DNA of 5,281 nt. Origin: Clostridiales bacterium. Its GTDB lineage: Bacteria > Bacillota_A > Clostridia > Lachnospirales > Bianqueaceae. Below the pieces are notes generated by a model that ran no database searches, was not told the origin of the DNA, and saw nothing but the letters and a program-made list of their open reading frames with translations. This document shows, piece by piece, positions 1-5,281 of the stretch. Every line of letters starts with the position of its first letter. The stretch's first letter is position 1. The position numbers and the translations under genes were made by a program. The stretch lies in assembly GCA_019423265.1 (NCBI GenBank), contig JAHZBS010000175.1, forward strand, positions 1-5,281. The letters are read 5' to 3'.

Positions 1-8
1 TTTTTCAT
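1..8 (-). CDS. Probable start of a further operon gene, cut by the left edge
   Basis: The last bases read CAATGAAAAA, so an ATG (8-6) overlaps the TGA stop of the K-like gene (7-5), giving an ATGA junction of the kind that joins the D-like and K-like genes. AAGGGGG lies about 10 bases before it. Only Met, Lys and part of a third codon are visible, so no product can be named. A NifH/BchL-like reductase would fit the context and often begins Met-Lys/Arg, but this is inference only. Confidence 0.35.
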
Positions 9-1189
9 TGATAGAGCGCCCCCTTCAAGCTCGGTGTCTGCATCACCGAATTGAGTATGATCTCCAGCAGGGATAAAATTCCCGCCGCTCCCACAAAGGG
101 TTTACCCGTCAGCGAGATTTCATCAAATACTGGATAATCGTATCGAATCAGAGGGATTCCCAGCTCTTCCGCCAGCTCCAGTTCAAAGGATGAACCAAAC
201 AGCAGGGCGACTTCCGATTGCCGGGCCGGCATAAAAAAGTCCTCCAGATCCGAAAGCTCCTCTCTACGGCAAAAACAGACGACTTCCATTCCCAATTCCT
301 GTTCCAGAAAACGGCGCATACCGTCTGCACGCCCTCCGCTGCCGATGACGGCCGCAGGCATCCCGTACAGCGCTTGCAAGTAGGGATACGCCTTTGAAGC
401 GCCTTCCGCGGCTAACCGTTCAATCTCACGGCATTCAGTCTCATACTCCACCTCAAAATGTCGTTCCAGGGCGGAGTATACCTCTTTTGCCCCTGTAACG
501 CCGTAGGGATACGAGATCTGTTCATAGGGGATCCCAAATCGCTCCTGCATGGCCTTGGCTAGAGGTAAGGCCTGCTCGTTCAGCACAAGATTTAGGTTCG
601 CCTGGGGCGCGGTCTTCAAATCCTCCCAGGAACAGTGGGACAGGACTGTGTGCAGCGCAACTTGTTCACCAAGAAGCCTCTGAAAGGCCTCAACATCTTC
701 CTGTATGCGGTAATCATCTCCGCCGAGCCCTAGCAGGTTAACAGCGTTTCCTCCTGCCACAGGATTTCCCTGTAAATAAGGGAGCAGCGCCTGACAGGCC
801 GCCTCATATCCCGAGTTGCTGTCGCCTCGGAATCCGGCCGCTTCCACATAGATGACCGGCGTTGAGCCGGAAATTTCCGAAACCACAGCGGCAATATCAT
901 CCCCGATAATTTCGCTGACGCATCCGCTCACCACAAACAAAACCGATGGATGAAAAAGGTCCAGCGCGTTATGGATCGCCTTGCGCAGGGAATCTTCTCC
1001 GCTGAAGATAATGTCGCTGTCATTGATCACCGTGCATGTCTGTCGAATATCCCGCATATCAGCCGGGACGTGGAATGACATAGAACCGAAATTGCAGCCG
1101 ATCACCGAGTGAAACAGAATGACTCCGTTCTGAATGCCCCCCAATGCCTGCTGTGCTCCAAATAGTTTGCATCCTCTGGGCGTTCTCAT
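5..1189 (-). CDS. Nitrogenase component 1-like protein, NifK type, with all three cluster cysteines
   Basis: This is a 394-residue partner subunit, numbered from ATG 1189. It starts almost directly at the first cluster cysteine: C7 in RTPRGCKLFGAQQALGG, C32 in HSVIGCNFGS and C90 in VSGCVSEIIGDDI. The spacings of 25 and 58 residues are identical to NifK Cys70/95/153. The GDDI motif and the C-terminal GKPFVGAAGILSLLEIILN block are also typical of K/N-type subunits. The long N-terminal extension of NifK is absent, making the protein shorter than NifK (about 520 residues) and closer to BchN-size proteins. Family knowledge suggests the three cysteines hold an iron-sulfur cluster at the interface with the D-type partner, which would add its C51. 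Electrons would come from a NifH/BchL-like ATPase not seen in this window. The TGA of the D-like gene overlaps this ATG (ATGA), and this gene's own stop overlaps a further ATG. The substrate is unknown. Confidence 0.9.
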   Translation of the reverse strand: MRTPRGCKLFGAQQALGGIQNGVILFHSVIGCNFGSMSFHVPADMRDIRQTCTVINDSDIIFSGEDSLRKAIHNALDLFHPSVLFVVSGCVSEIIGDDIAAVVSEISGSTPVIYVEAAGFRGDSNSGYEAACQALLPYLQGNPVAGGNAVNLLGLGGDDYRIQEDVEAFQRLLGEQVALHTVLSHCSWEDLKTAPQANLNLVLNEQALPLAKAMQERFGIPYEQISYPYGVTGAKEVYSALERHFEVEYETECREIERLAAEGASKAYPYLQALYGMPAAVIGSGGRADGMRRFLEQELGMEVVCFCRREELSDLEDFFMPARQSEVALLFGSSFELELAEELGIPLIRYDYPVFDEISLTGKPFVGAAGILSLLEIILNSVMQTPSLKGALYQ

Positions 1190-2685
1190 GACTCCTCCTT
1201 CCGGCGCAGCCACATCCGCGCCCACATTTCTTTGGCCGCCAATCCATTTTCGTTCACGTACAGCGGATAGTGCCGGCTGTCAAAGGGCATTTTCTGCAAA
1301 AGCAATTCCTTCCTGACCTGGCGGCTGGATAGTCTTTCCCGAAGCCGCAGCACCGTCCGCACGTAGGATTCAAAGGAGAGAGAGACAGTCTCATTCCGCA
1401 CGGAAATCAAGGGCACACCTTGGTTTTCCAGCGTAAAATCACCGGTTCCCAGAATCGCGTCAAACTTGGGAAATCGGGCTTTCCGCTCCTCCTCCGACGG
1501 ATTCAAAAGGATCTCCGTCTTCGGGCTATAGAGAGAAACCGCCTCCTGTACCCGGCCCAGAAGCTTCCCCTCCATCTCCGCAGACATGGATAGATTGCGG
1601 CGGGTCTCCGGCGTTAGGATAATGCATAGACAGGGAATCGAAAATCCGTAATCCTGCGCATACCGCTTGAGCAAGAAAGGAGCCTGCTGAATGCTCCGGC
1701 TGAAAAGAAGACAGCGGTATCCGGCCAACTCCTTCCGCGCCGGCGCCGTTTCCTCTAAAGCCTTTTGTTTGGCCGCTTCAATCAGCGGCTCCATGCTAGC
1801 TTCCAAGCCCATGGCAGCGCCAATGTCCCGGTAAAAAGTACAAATCCCCTCCAGCCCGGAATATCGTCCCTCTGAGCTCAGATGCAGATAATCTGTGCCG
1901 AATTGTTCCTTCATCAGCCTAGCCCAGCGTACCCTCCGCGCCAAATTTAGCTGAGCCGCCGGGGCGCGCCGGATCTCTTCATAGGAGGCGCTTGGAAACC
2001 ATGTATTCACCGTGATTCCACAGCGGTTTAGAAATGCTTCGATTTCCCGCAGGATCAGGCTTCCGTTGCTTCCCCACCCCACGGTCTCGATATTTACGCT
2101 GTGGGGGATCACAGGAACCGCTTCCATGACCTGCCCTACAAGGGCACACAGCGCTTCCACAAATCCGCAGCCTTTGATTTCCATCTCCAGGTGATTCTCC
2201 CCGGTAATCTTTTGTTCTGCAATCTTTTTTAGACGATTTCGGGAGTAATTTTTATCTCGGTGGGAGAACAGCTCGGACTGAATGCCCACCACCGGGATCC
2301 CCTGGCTACACATCTCTCGGGTGATGGTCAGAATGTCATCGTTTAGAATATCGCTGATGGGGGAGGGGATGACCATAATCAACGCGGGATGGTACCTGCG
2401 CCAGGCCTCCTCAACGGTCTGGCGCAGTTTTGCCTCTCCGCCGCCGATGATCTCCGCCTCCTCCAGATTGGTTGTGAGAATGCGATAGAAGGGTTGATGC
2501 CGGCGTCTAGCGGAATGTCGGTAGTGAAATCCGCAGCCTCGAGGTCCGTGGATGATAGGAAGGACGTTCTGCATCTCCCCCACGGCTCCGATACTTCCCG
2601 AGATTTTGCCGTTTACCCCAAAGGTATGGAGCAGGGAAGAAGGATACATAGCAATGGAAAGCTCTTCATAGAAATTATCCTTCAC
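1186..2685 (-). CDS. Nitrogenase component 1-like protein, NifD type, with only one cluster cysteine
   Basis: This is a 499-residue member of the nitrogenase component 1 superfamily (NifD/NifK/NifE/NifN, BchN/B/Y/Z). Numbering is from GTG 2685. The diagnostic core is HGPRGCGFHYRHSARRR around C51, which matches NifD HGPVGCGQYSRAGRR around Cys88. It is followed by IIGGGEAKL and then PSPISDILNDDI at the place of NifD CPIGLIGDDI. Aligning without gaps, NifD Cys62 becomes Asn25, and the third cluster Cys becomes Pro109. The FeMo-cofactor ligand Cys275 falls on Asn in AQLNLARR, and His442 falls near Arg in GVPLISVRNE. It is therefore not a dinitrogen-reducing alpha subunit. The C-terminal tail of about 60 residues is rich in Arg and Lys and resembles nothing I recognise. 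The gene overlaps the K-type gene by ATGA, so the two are probably made in equal amounts as a complex. Substrate unknown. A role as a cofactor scaffold (NifEN-like) is an alternative. The frame extends to GTG 2718, but 2685 has the better ribosome site. Confidence 0.88.
   Translation of the reverse strand: MKDNFYEELSIAMYPSSLLHTFGVNGKISGSIGAVGEMQNVLPIIHGPRGCGFHYRHSARRRHQPFYRILTTNLEEAEIIGGGEAKLRQTVEEAWRRYHPALIMVIPSPISDILNDDILTITREMCSQGIPVVGIQSELFSHRDKNYSRNRLKKIAEQKITGENHLEMEIKGCGFVEALCALVGQVMEAVPVIPHSVNIETVGWGSNGSLILREIEAFLNRCGITVNTWFPSASYEEIRRAPAAQLNLARRVRWARLMKEQFGTDYLHLSSEGRYSGLEGICTFYRDIGAAMGLEASMEPLIEAAKQKALEETAPARKELAGYRCLLFSRSIQQAPFLLKRYAQDYGFSIPCLCIILTPETRRNLSMSAEMEGKLLGRVQEAVSLYSPKTEILLNPSEEERKARFPKFDAILGTGDFTLENQGVPLISVRNETVSLSFESYVRTVLRLRERLSSRQVRKELLLQKMPFDSRHYPLYVNENGLAAKEMWARMWLRRKEES
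1192..1200 (-). promoter_or_regulatory. Strong ribosome binding site deciding the nitrogenase K-like start
   Basis: AAGGAGGAG sits 2 bases before ATG 1189 (the GGAGG core is 4 bases away). It is a near-perfect Shine-Dalgarno sequence inside the last codons of the D-like gene. It argues strongly for ATG 1189 over the in-frame GTG at 1225, which has no site and would deepen the overlap. Confidence 0.75.
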
Positions 2686-2780
2686 AGCACACCCCCCTCT
2701 CCTCTCAAAGCCTTCCACTTTTCATTGAATTCTTCACATTGAACTTGTTCCCGCATCCTGTCCGTCCTTTCTGCTTCCAT
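2682..2780 (-). CDS. Possible 32-residue small ORF between transporter and nitrogenase-like genes
   Basis: This is a short charged ORF, MEAERTDRMREQVQCEEFNE followed by KWKALRGEGGVL. Its ATG (2780-2778) shares a base with the TAA of the DppF-like gene (TAATG). Its TGA (2684-2682) overlaps the preferred GTG start of the nitrogenase D-like gene (GTGA). It therefore fills exactly the gap between the two genes. No good ribosome binding site precedes the first ATG, so translation would rely on re-initiation. An internal ATG at 2756 has AGGA 8 bases upstream and would give 24 residues. There is no membrane segment, and the single Cys is residue 15. I do not recognise it. It may be a real small protein, or a leader whose translation feeds ribosomes to the next gene, or a chance open frame, since 33 codons without a stop is not rare. 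Confidence 0.35.
   Translation of the reverse strand: MEAERTDRMREQVQCEEFNEKWKALRGEGGVL
2692..2700 (-). promoter_or_regulatory. Ribosome binding site deciding the nitrogenase D-like start
   Basis: AGAGGGGGG lies 6 bases before GTG 2685, with a second purine-rich GAGAGGAG just upstream. The alternative in-frame GTG at 2718 has no comparable site before it. This favours 2685 as the start of the D-like gene. Confidence 0.5.
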
Positions 2781-3544
2781 TACCAGTTCTGAAAACTATC
2801 GATGAGCCTCTTGGTGTAAGCATCCCGGGGATGCCGGACAATCTCGCTTGCCGAGCCGGCCTCCACAATCTTACCTTGGCTCATCACCGCGATCTCATCA
2901 CAAAACCAGGCCAAAACATCCACATCATGGGAAATAAATAAATAGGTCAGCCCCAAGCGCTCCTGGAGATTGCGCAAAAGCGTCATGATATGGGCTTGAA
3001 TGGAAACGTCCAGCATGGATGTCGGCTCATCCAGAATGAGAATTTCTGGCGCCAGCGTCAACGCACGGGCGATCATAATGCGCTGTGCCTCTCCGCCGCT
3101 GATCTGATGAGGATATCGGGTGAGAAGTTTTTCGCTAACCCCCACGAGCTGAAGCAGTTCCTGAATCTTGGCTAGCCGCTCTTCCTTAGTATACAGGTTA
3201 TGAATCATCATTGGCTCCATTAAGCTGTAAAGAATCTGTTTGCTTGGGTCCAGGGAGCTCTCAGGGTGCTGAAAGACAATCTGAATTTTCTGCCGGTATG
3301 GCTTGAACTGCTTATCTGTCATGTGGGTAATGGCATCCCCGTCCAGTAGAATTTCACCGGAATCCGGTTCTGTCAGTTTTAAAAGCATCCGCGCTATGGT
3401 GGATTTTCCGCATCCGCTATCCCCCGCAAGTCCCAGTGTCTTTCCTCTTGGTATGGAGAAGGAGACATCGGTAACGGCATACACCGTCCGCTTTTGGAAA
3501 ACGCCGGACGTAAACGTCTTGGTCAGTCCTCTAACTTCTATCAT
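2780..3544 (-). CDS. Opp/Dpp/Nik-family ABC transporter ATP-binding protein (DppF/NikE-like), short form
   Basis: This is the second ATPase of the importer, 254 residues from ATG 3544, and would pair with the DppD-like protein to power uptake. Motifs are Walker A GDSGCGKST (41-49), Q-loop Q92 in VFQHPESSLDP, signature ISGGEAQR (148-155), Walker B ILILDE (168-173), D-loop MLD (177-179) and H-loop H206. It ends at SFQNW, shortly after the nucleotide-binding domain, and lacks the Cys-rich tail found in its partner. This length is nearer NikE than full-length DppF, but length alone does not prove nickel as substrate. The frame is open to 3622, but the upstream residues (MRWTAVRRRVRQ...) overlap the Cys-rich coding end of the previous gene. 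ATG 3544 has a GAGGTG ribosome binding site 8 bases upstream and starts at the normal family position (MIEVRGLTKTF). The stop overlaps a following ATG as TAATG. Confidence 0.93.
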   Translation of the reverse strand: MIEVRGLTKTFTSGVFQKRTVYAVTDVSFSIPRGKTLGLAGDSGCGKSTIARMLLKLTEPDSGEILLDGDAITHMTDKQFKPYRQKIQIVFQHPESSLDPSKQILYSLMEPMMIHNLYTKEERLAKIQELLQLVGVSEKLLTRYPHQISGGEAQRIMIARALTLAPEILILDEPTSMLDVSIQAHIMTLLRNLQERLGLTYLFISHDVDVLAWFCDEIAVMSQGKIVEAGSASEIVRHPRDAYTKRLIDSFQNW

Positions 3545-4481
3545 ATAAAAAGCACCTCGCCAAAGAACCATTATCGCAGGAATATTCTGCCGGACACGCC
3601 GCCGCACAGCGGTCCAGCGCACAGCGGCAGCGGGGATAAAAATTGCAGCCGGCCATTTGGCCTTCGCGCTCAGGCATTACCCCGCCGATGGGGTGCATCC
3701 CCTTAGACGGCTGGGAGGCAATTAGCCCCTTCGTATAGGGGTGCTGAGGATTGCTCAGCACCTCCGCCGCCGGCCCCTGTTCCAACACGCGCCCCGCATA
3801 CAGGACTAGAATATTGTCACAAAGCCTTTCCGCCAGTGTAATATCATGTGTGATGAGGATCATACTGGCGGTGTCATGCTGTGCAATATCCCTGAGCGTC
3901 TGATAGACCTGCTTTCGCAGAATGGAATCGAGCCCTTTTGTCGGTTCATCTGCAATGATCCAGCTGGGATTGCCCATCAACCCCAGGACGGAGATAATCC
4001 GCTGATTCATGCCTCCGCTCATCTGGAAGGAATACCGCCTCATGATTTCGGCCGGATCAGCAAAGCCAAACCGCTGTAAAAGCTCCTGCGCTCGCTGCTG
4101 CGCTTCGTTTTTCTTCTTCTTGTCATGGGCCGTGACCGCCTCTGTCAACTGCCTTTTAATGCGTCGCACAGAGTTGAGAGATTCTGAGGGATTTTGAGGG
4201 ATTAACGCGATTTCCTTGCCGCGGATGGAGCGAATCATCTCCGGCCTAACCCTCAACAGGTTGTTTCCCCTATAAAGGCACTCCCCTTTGATAACAGCGC
4301 TGTTTGGCAACAGCTGAAGGAGGGACATTCCTAAAACGGATTTGCCGCTCCCGCTTTCCCCAATCAATCCGGTAATCTTGCCTGCTTCAAAGACCGTGTT
4401 GACATTTTCCACAGCTGTCACCATCCCGTGTGCTGTGCGGAATTTCACCGTCAATCCGCTGATTGTAATATTGGAATCCAT
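3531..4481 (-). CDS. Opp/Dpp/Nik-family ABC transporter ATP-binding protein (DppD-like) with Cys-rich C-terminus
   Basis: This is a cytoplasmic ATPase of the importer, 316 residues from ATG 4481. Visible motifs are Walker A GESGSGKSV (41-49), Q-loop Q96, signature SGGMNQR (155-161), Walker B WIIADE (174-179), D-loop GLD (183-185) and H-loop H212. The C-terminal tail carries the oligopeptide-transporter extension, with GCNFYPRC at 278-285. Four cysteines sit at the usual places for that extension (C279, C285, C292, C310), and there are three extra ones (C287, C296, C302). In related proteins this tail has been reported to bind an iron-sulfur cluster. The D-loop region reads EPTKGLDS rather than the commoner EPTTALDV. 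Start choice: ATG 4481 puts the first strand (ITISGLTVKF) at the usual distance from the N-terminus. ATG 4493 and TTG 4499 are in-frame alternatives. The gene follows the permease directly, and its end overlaps the next ATPase gene by 14 bases. Confidence 0.93.
   Translation of the reverse strand: MDSNITISGLTVKFRTAHGMVTAVENVNTVFEAGKITGLIGESGSGKSVLGMSLLQLLPNSAVIKGECLYRGNNLLRVRPEMIRSIRGKEIALIPQNPSESLNSVRRIKRQLTEAVTAHDKKKKNEAQQRAQELLQRFGFADPAEIMRRYSFQMSGGMNQRIISVLGLMGNPSWIIADEPTKGLDSILRKQVYQTLRDIAQHDTASMILITHDITLAERLCDNILVLYAGRVLEQGPAAEVLSNPQHPYTKGLIASQPSKGMHPIGGVMPEREGQMAGCNFYPRCRCALDRCAAACPAEYSCDNGSLARCFLYDRS
3553..3558 (-). promoter_or_regulatory. Ribosome binding site deciding the DppF-like start
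   Basis: GAGGTG lies 8 bases before ATG 3544, inside the end of the preceding ATPase gene. It supports starting the second ATPase at 3544 instead of at the far upstream in-frame codon at 3622. Confidence 0.6.
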
Positions 4482-4495
4482 AGTCAAACCCATCC

Positions 4496-5281
4496 TCAAT
4501 ACTCTCGCAAGGCATCTTTGTGAACATCCAACTTATCGCGCAAGGCATCTCCGATCACGTTGACGCTCAATGAGAGCGCGATAATAAAGGCGCCCGGAGC
4601 GATGATCAGCAGGGGATTGGAACGAAAATGAACCCGGGCTTCATTTATCATAACCCCCCAGTCCGGCGTCGGCGGCTGGAGTCCCAGTCCTAGGAAGCTT
4701 AAAGAGGCTACCGACAGGATCACTCTTGCAATTCTCGTAGTAAAAATAATAATACAGTTGCTGATCAAATTGGGCGTGATATGCCGGAGAACAATCCGCA
4801 GATTGCCTGCCCCTAACCCCCGCAGTCCCTCCACGAATTTTTCCTGCTTGATTTTCATCACTTCTCCCCGGACAATCCGGGAAAATCCCACCCAAGATGT
4901 GATCACTATTGCCACGATCATGCCGGGGATCCCTGGTACCATACCGGCGACGACGATCATCATGCTGGTTCCGGGCAGGCCCTGGAATATGCTCGAAAAG
5001 GATGTGATCACCATATCCACGACGCCGCCGAAATACCCGGCAATCACGCCGATAATGAGCCCCACCAGCATCGATAGAGCCGTTGCCACCACTGCCAGAA
5101 TGATGGACTGCCGGCCCCCATAAATCACACGGCTCAAGAGATCTCGGCCTATTGCATCGGTGCCAAGCCAATGCTGCGCAGAGGGCTGTTGGAGAGAGTT
5201 CTTGATATTCACTTCCAGAGGATCATAGGGCGCAATCAGTGGAGCAAACACACTCATGAGAATGATCCCCGCCAGAACAAC
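4496..5281 (-). CDS. Opp/Dpp/Nik-family ABC transporter permease (DppC-like), N-terminus beyond window
   Basis: This is an inner-membrane permease subunit of a peptide/nickel-type ABC importer, the second of the two permeases such systems normally carry. The frame stays open to the right edge of the window. The residues before the first Met (5257) read VVLAGIIL, a hydrophobic run that continues into SVFAPLIAPYDP, the typical first membrane helix of DppC. That Met is therefore internal and the gene is cut by the window edge. Counting from it, the family motif HWLGTDAIGRDLLSR lies at 29-43, with further hydrophobic spans near 51-75, 98-124, 164-192 and 214-237. The EAA loop that contacts the ATPases is at 143-163 (EGLRGLGAGNLRIVLRHITPN), with E-G-L where E-A-A is usual. 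The stop (TGA, 4498-4496) lies just before the downstream ATPase gene and overlaps its possible upstream TTG start. The solute cannot be told from a permease alone. Confidence 0.93.
   Translation of the reverse strand, partial: VVLAGIILMSVFAPLIAPYDPLEVNIKNSLQQPSAQHWLGTDAIGRDLLSRVIYGGRQSIILAVVATALSMLVGLIIGVIAGYFGGVVDMVITSFSSIFQGLPGTSMMIVVAGMVPGIPGMIVAIVITSWVGFSRIVRGEVMKIKQEKFVEGLRGLGAGNLRIVLRHITPNLISNCIIIFTTRIARVILSVASLSFLGLGLQPPTPDWGVMINEARVHFRSNPLLIIAPGAFIIALSLSVNVIGDALRDKLDVHKDALREY

Noticed and set aside
1190..1225. N-terminal extension of the K-like protein to GTG 1225
   Set aside because: There is no ribosome site for GTG 1225, whereas ATG 1189 has AAGGAGGAG and an ATGA overlap.
5..2685. 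True nitrogenase NifDK
   Set aside because: The D-type protein lacks two of three P-cluster cysteines and both FeMo-cofactor ligands, and the K-type protein is much shorter than NifK.
2715..2745. Repeated TTCAATG before the D-like gene as a possible operator
   Set aside because: Two 7-base copies close together are weak evidence, and the stretch lies inside a continuous operon with no visible -35/-10 pair.
2682..2780. A terminator or promoter separating the transporter from the nitrogenase-like genes
   Set aside because: I see no stem-loop followed by a T run, and no convincing promoter elements in this short gap.
3545..3622. N-terminal extension of the DppF-like ATPase to an upstream start
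   Set aside because: The extra residues come from overlapping the Cys-rich end of the preceding gene, and ATG 3544 has a ribosome site and the normal family position.
4758..5123. A 121-residue plus-strand open frame
   Set aside because: It lies opposite the permease gene, has no ribosome binding site that I could see and no recognisable domain. Other plus-strand frames across the window were dropped for the same reasons.
4641..5171. A 176-residue open frame on the minus strand inside the permease gene
   Set aside because: It is a shadow of the permease frame with Arg/His-rich, low-plausibility composition, while the overlapping frame has clear DppC motifs.

Overview
The window is one stretch of a tightly packed minus-strand operon from a bacterium, most likely a Firmicute of the class Clostridia. 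The evidence for that assignment is moderate GC content (a little over half, by eye), strong AAGGAGG-type ribosome binding sites, and stop/start overlaps between almost all genes. The species cannot be read from the sequence. There is no RNA gene, insertion sequence, CRISPR array, terminator or convincing promoter here, and both ends of the window cut through or into genes.

Layout, in transcription order from the right edge to the left. (1) The end of a DppC/OppC/NikC-type inner-membrane permease (4496 to beyond 5281). (2) A DppD-type ATPase with a cysteine-rich C-terminus (3531-4481). (3) A short DppF-type ATPase (2780-3544). (4) A possible 32-residue small ORF (2682-2780) joined by TAATG to the gene before it and by GTGA to the gene after it. 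(5) A nitrogenase component 1-like protein of the NifD type, 499 residues (1186-2685). (6) A second nitrogenase component 1-like protein of the NifK type, 394 residues (5-1189). (7) A probable next gene starting at base 8 and running off the left edge.

The two nitrogenase-like proteins are the main interest. The K-type subunit keeps all three cluster cysteines (C7, C32, C90) with exactly the NifK spacing. The D-type subunit keeps only the middle one (C51), with Asn and Pro at the other two places. Neither carries the FeMo-cofactor ligands of NifD. A 3+1 ligand arrangement of this kind is what the dark-operative protochlorophyllide and chlorophyllide reductases (BchNB, BchYZ) use to hold one [4Fe-4S] cluster between two subunits. 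The pair is therefore probably not a nitrogenase but a nitrogenase-like reductase of unknown substrate, or possibly a cofactor-assembly scaffold.

The co-transcribed ABC transporter belongs to the family that imports peptides, nickel or nickel chelates and other small solutes. A reasonable inference is that it imports the substrate or metal the reductase acts on. The solute-binding protein and first permease would lie beyond the right edge. The required NifH/BchL-like ATP-dependent electron donor is not in the window and could be the gene beginning at base 8.
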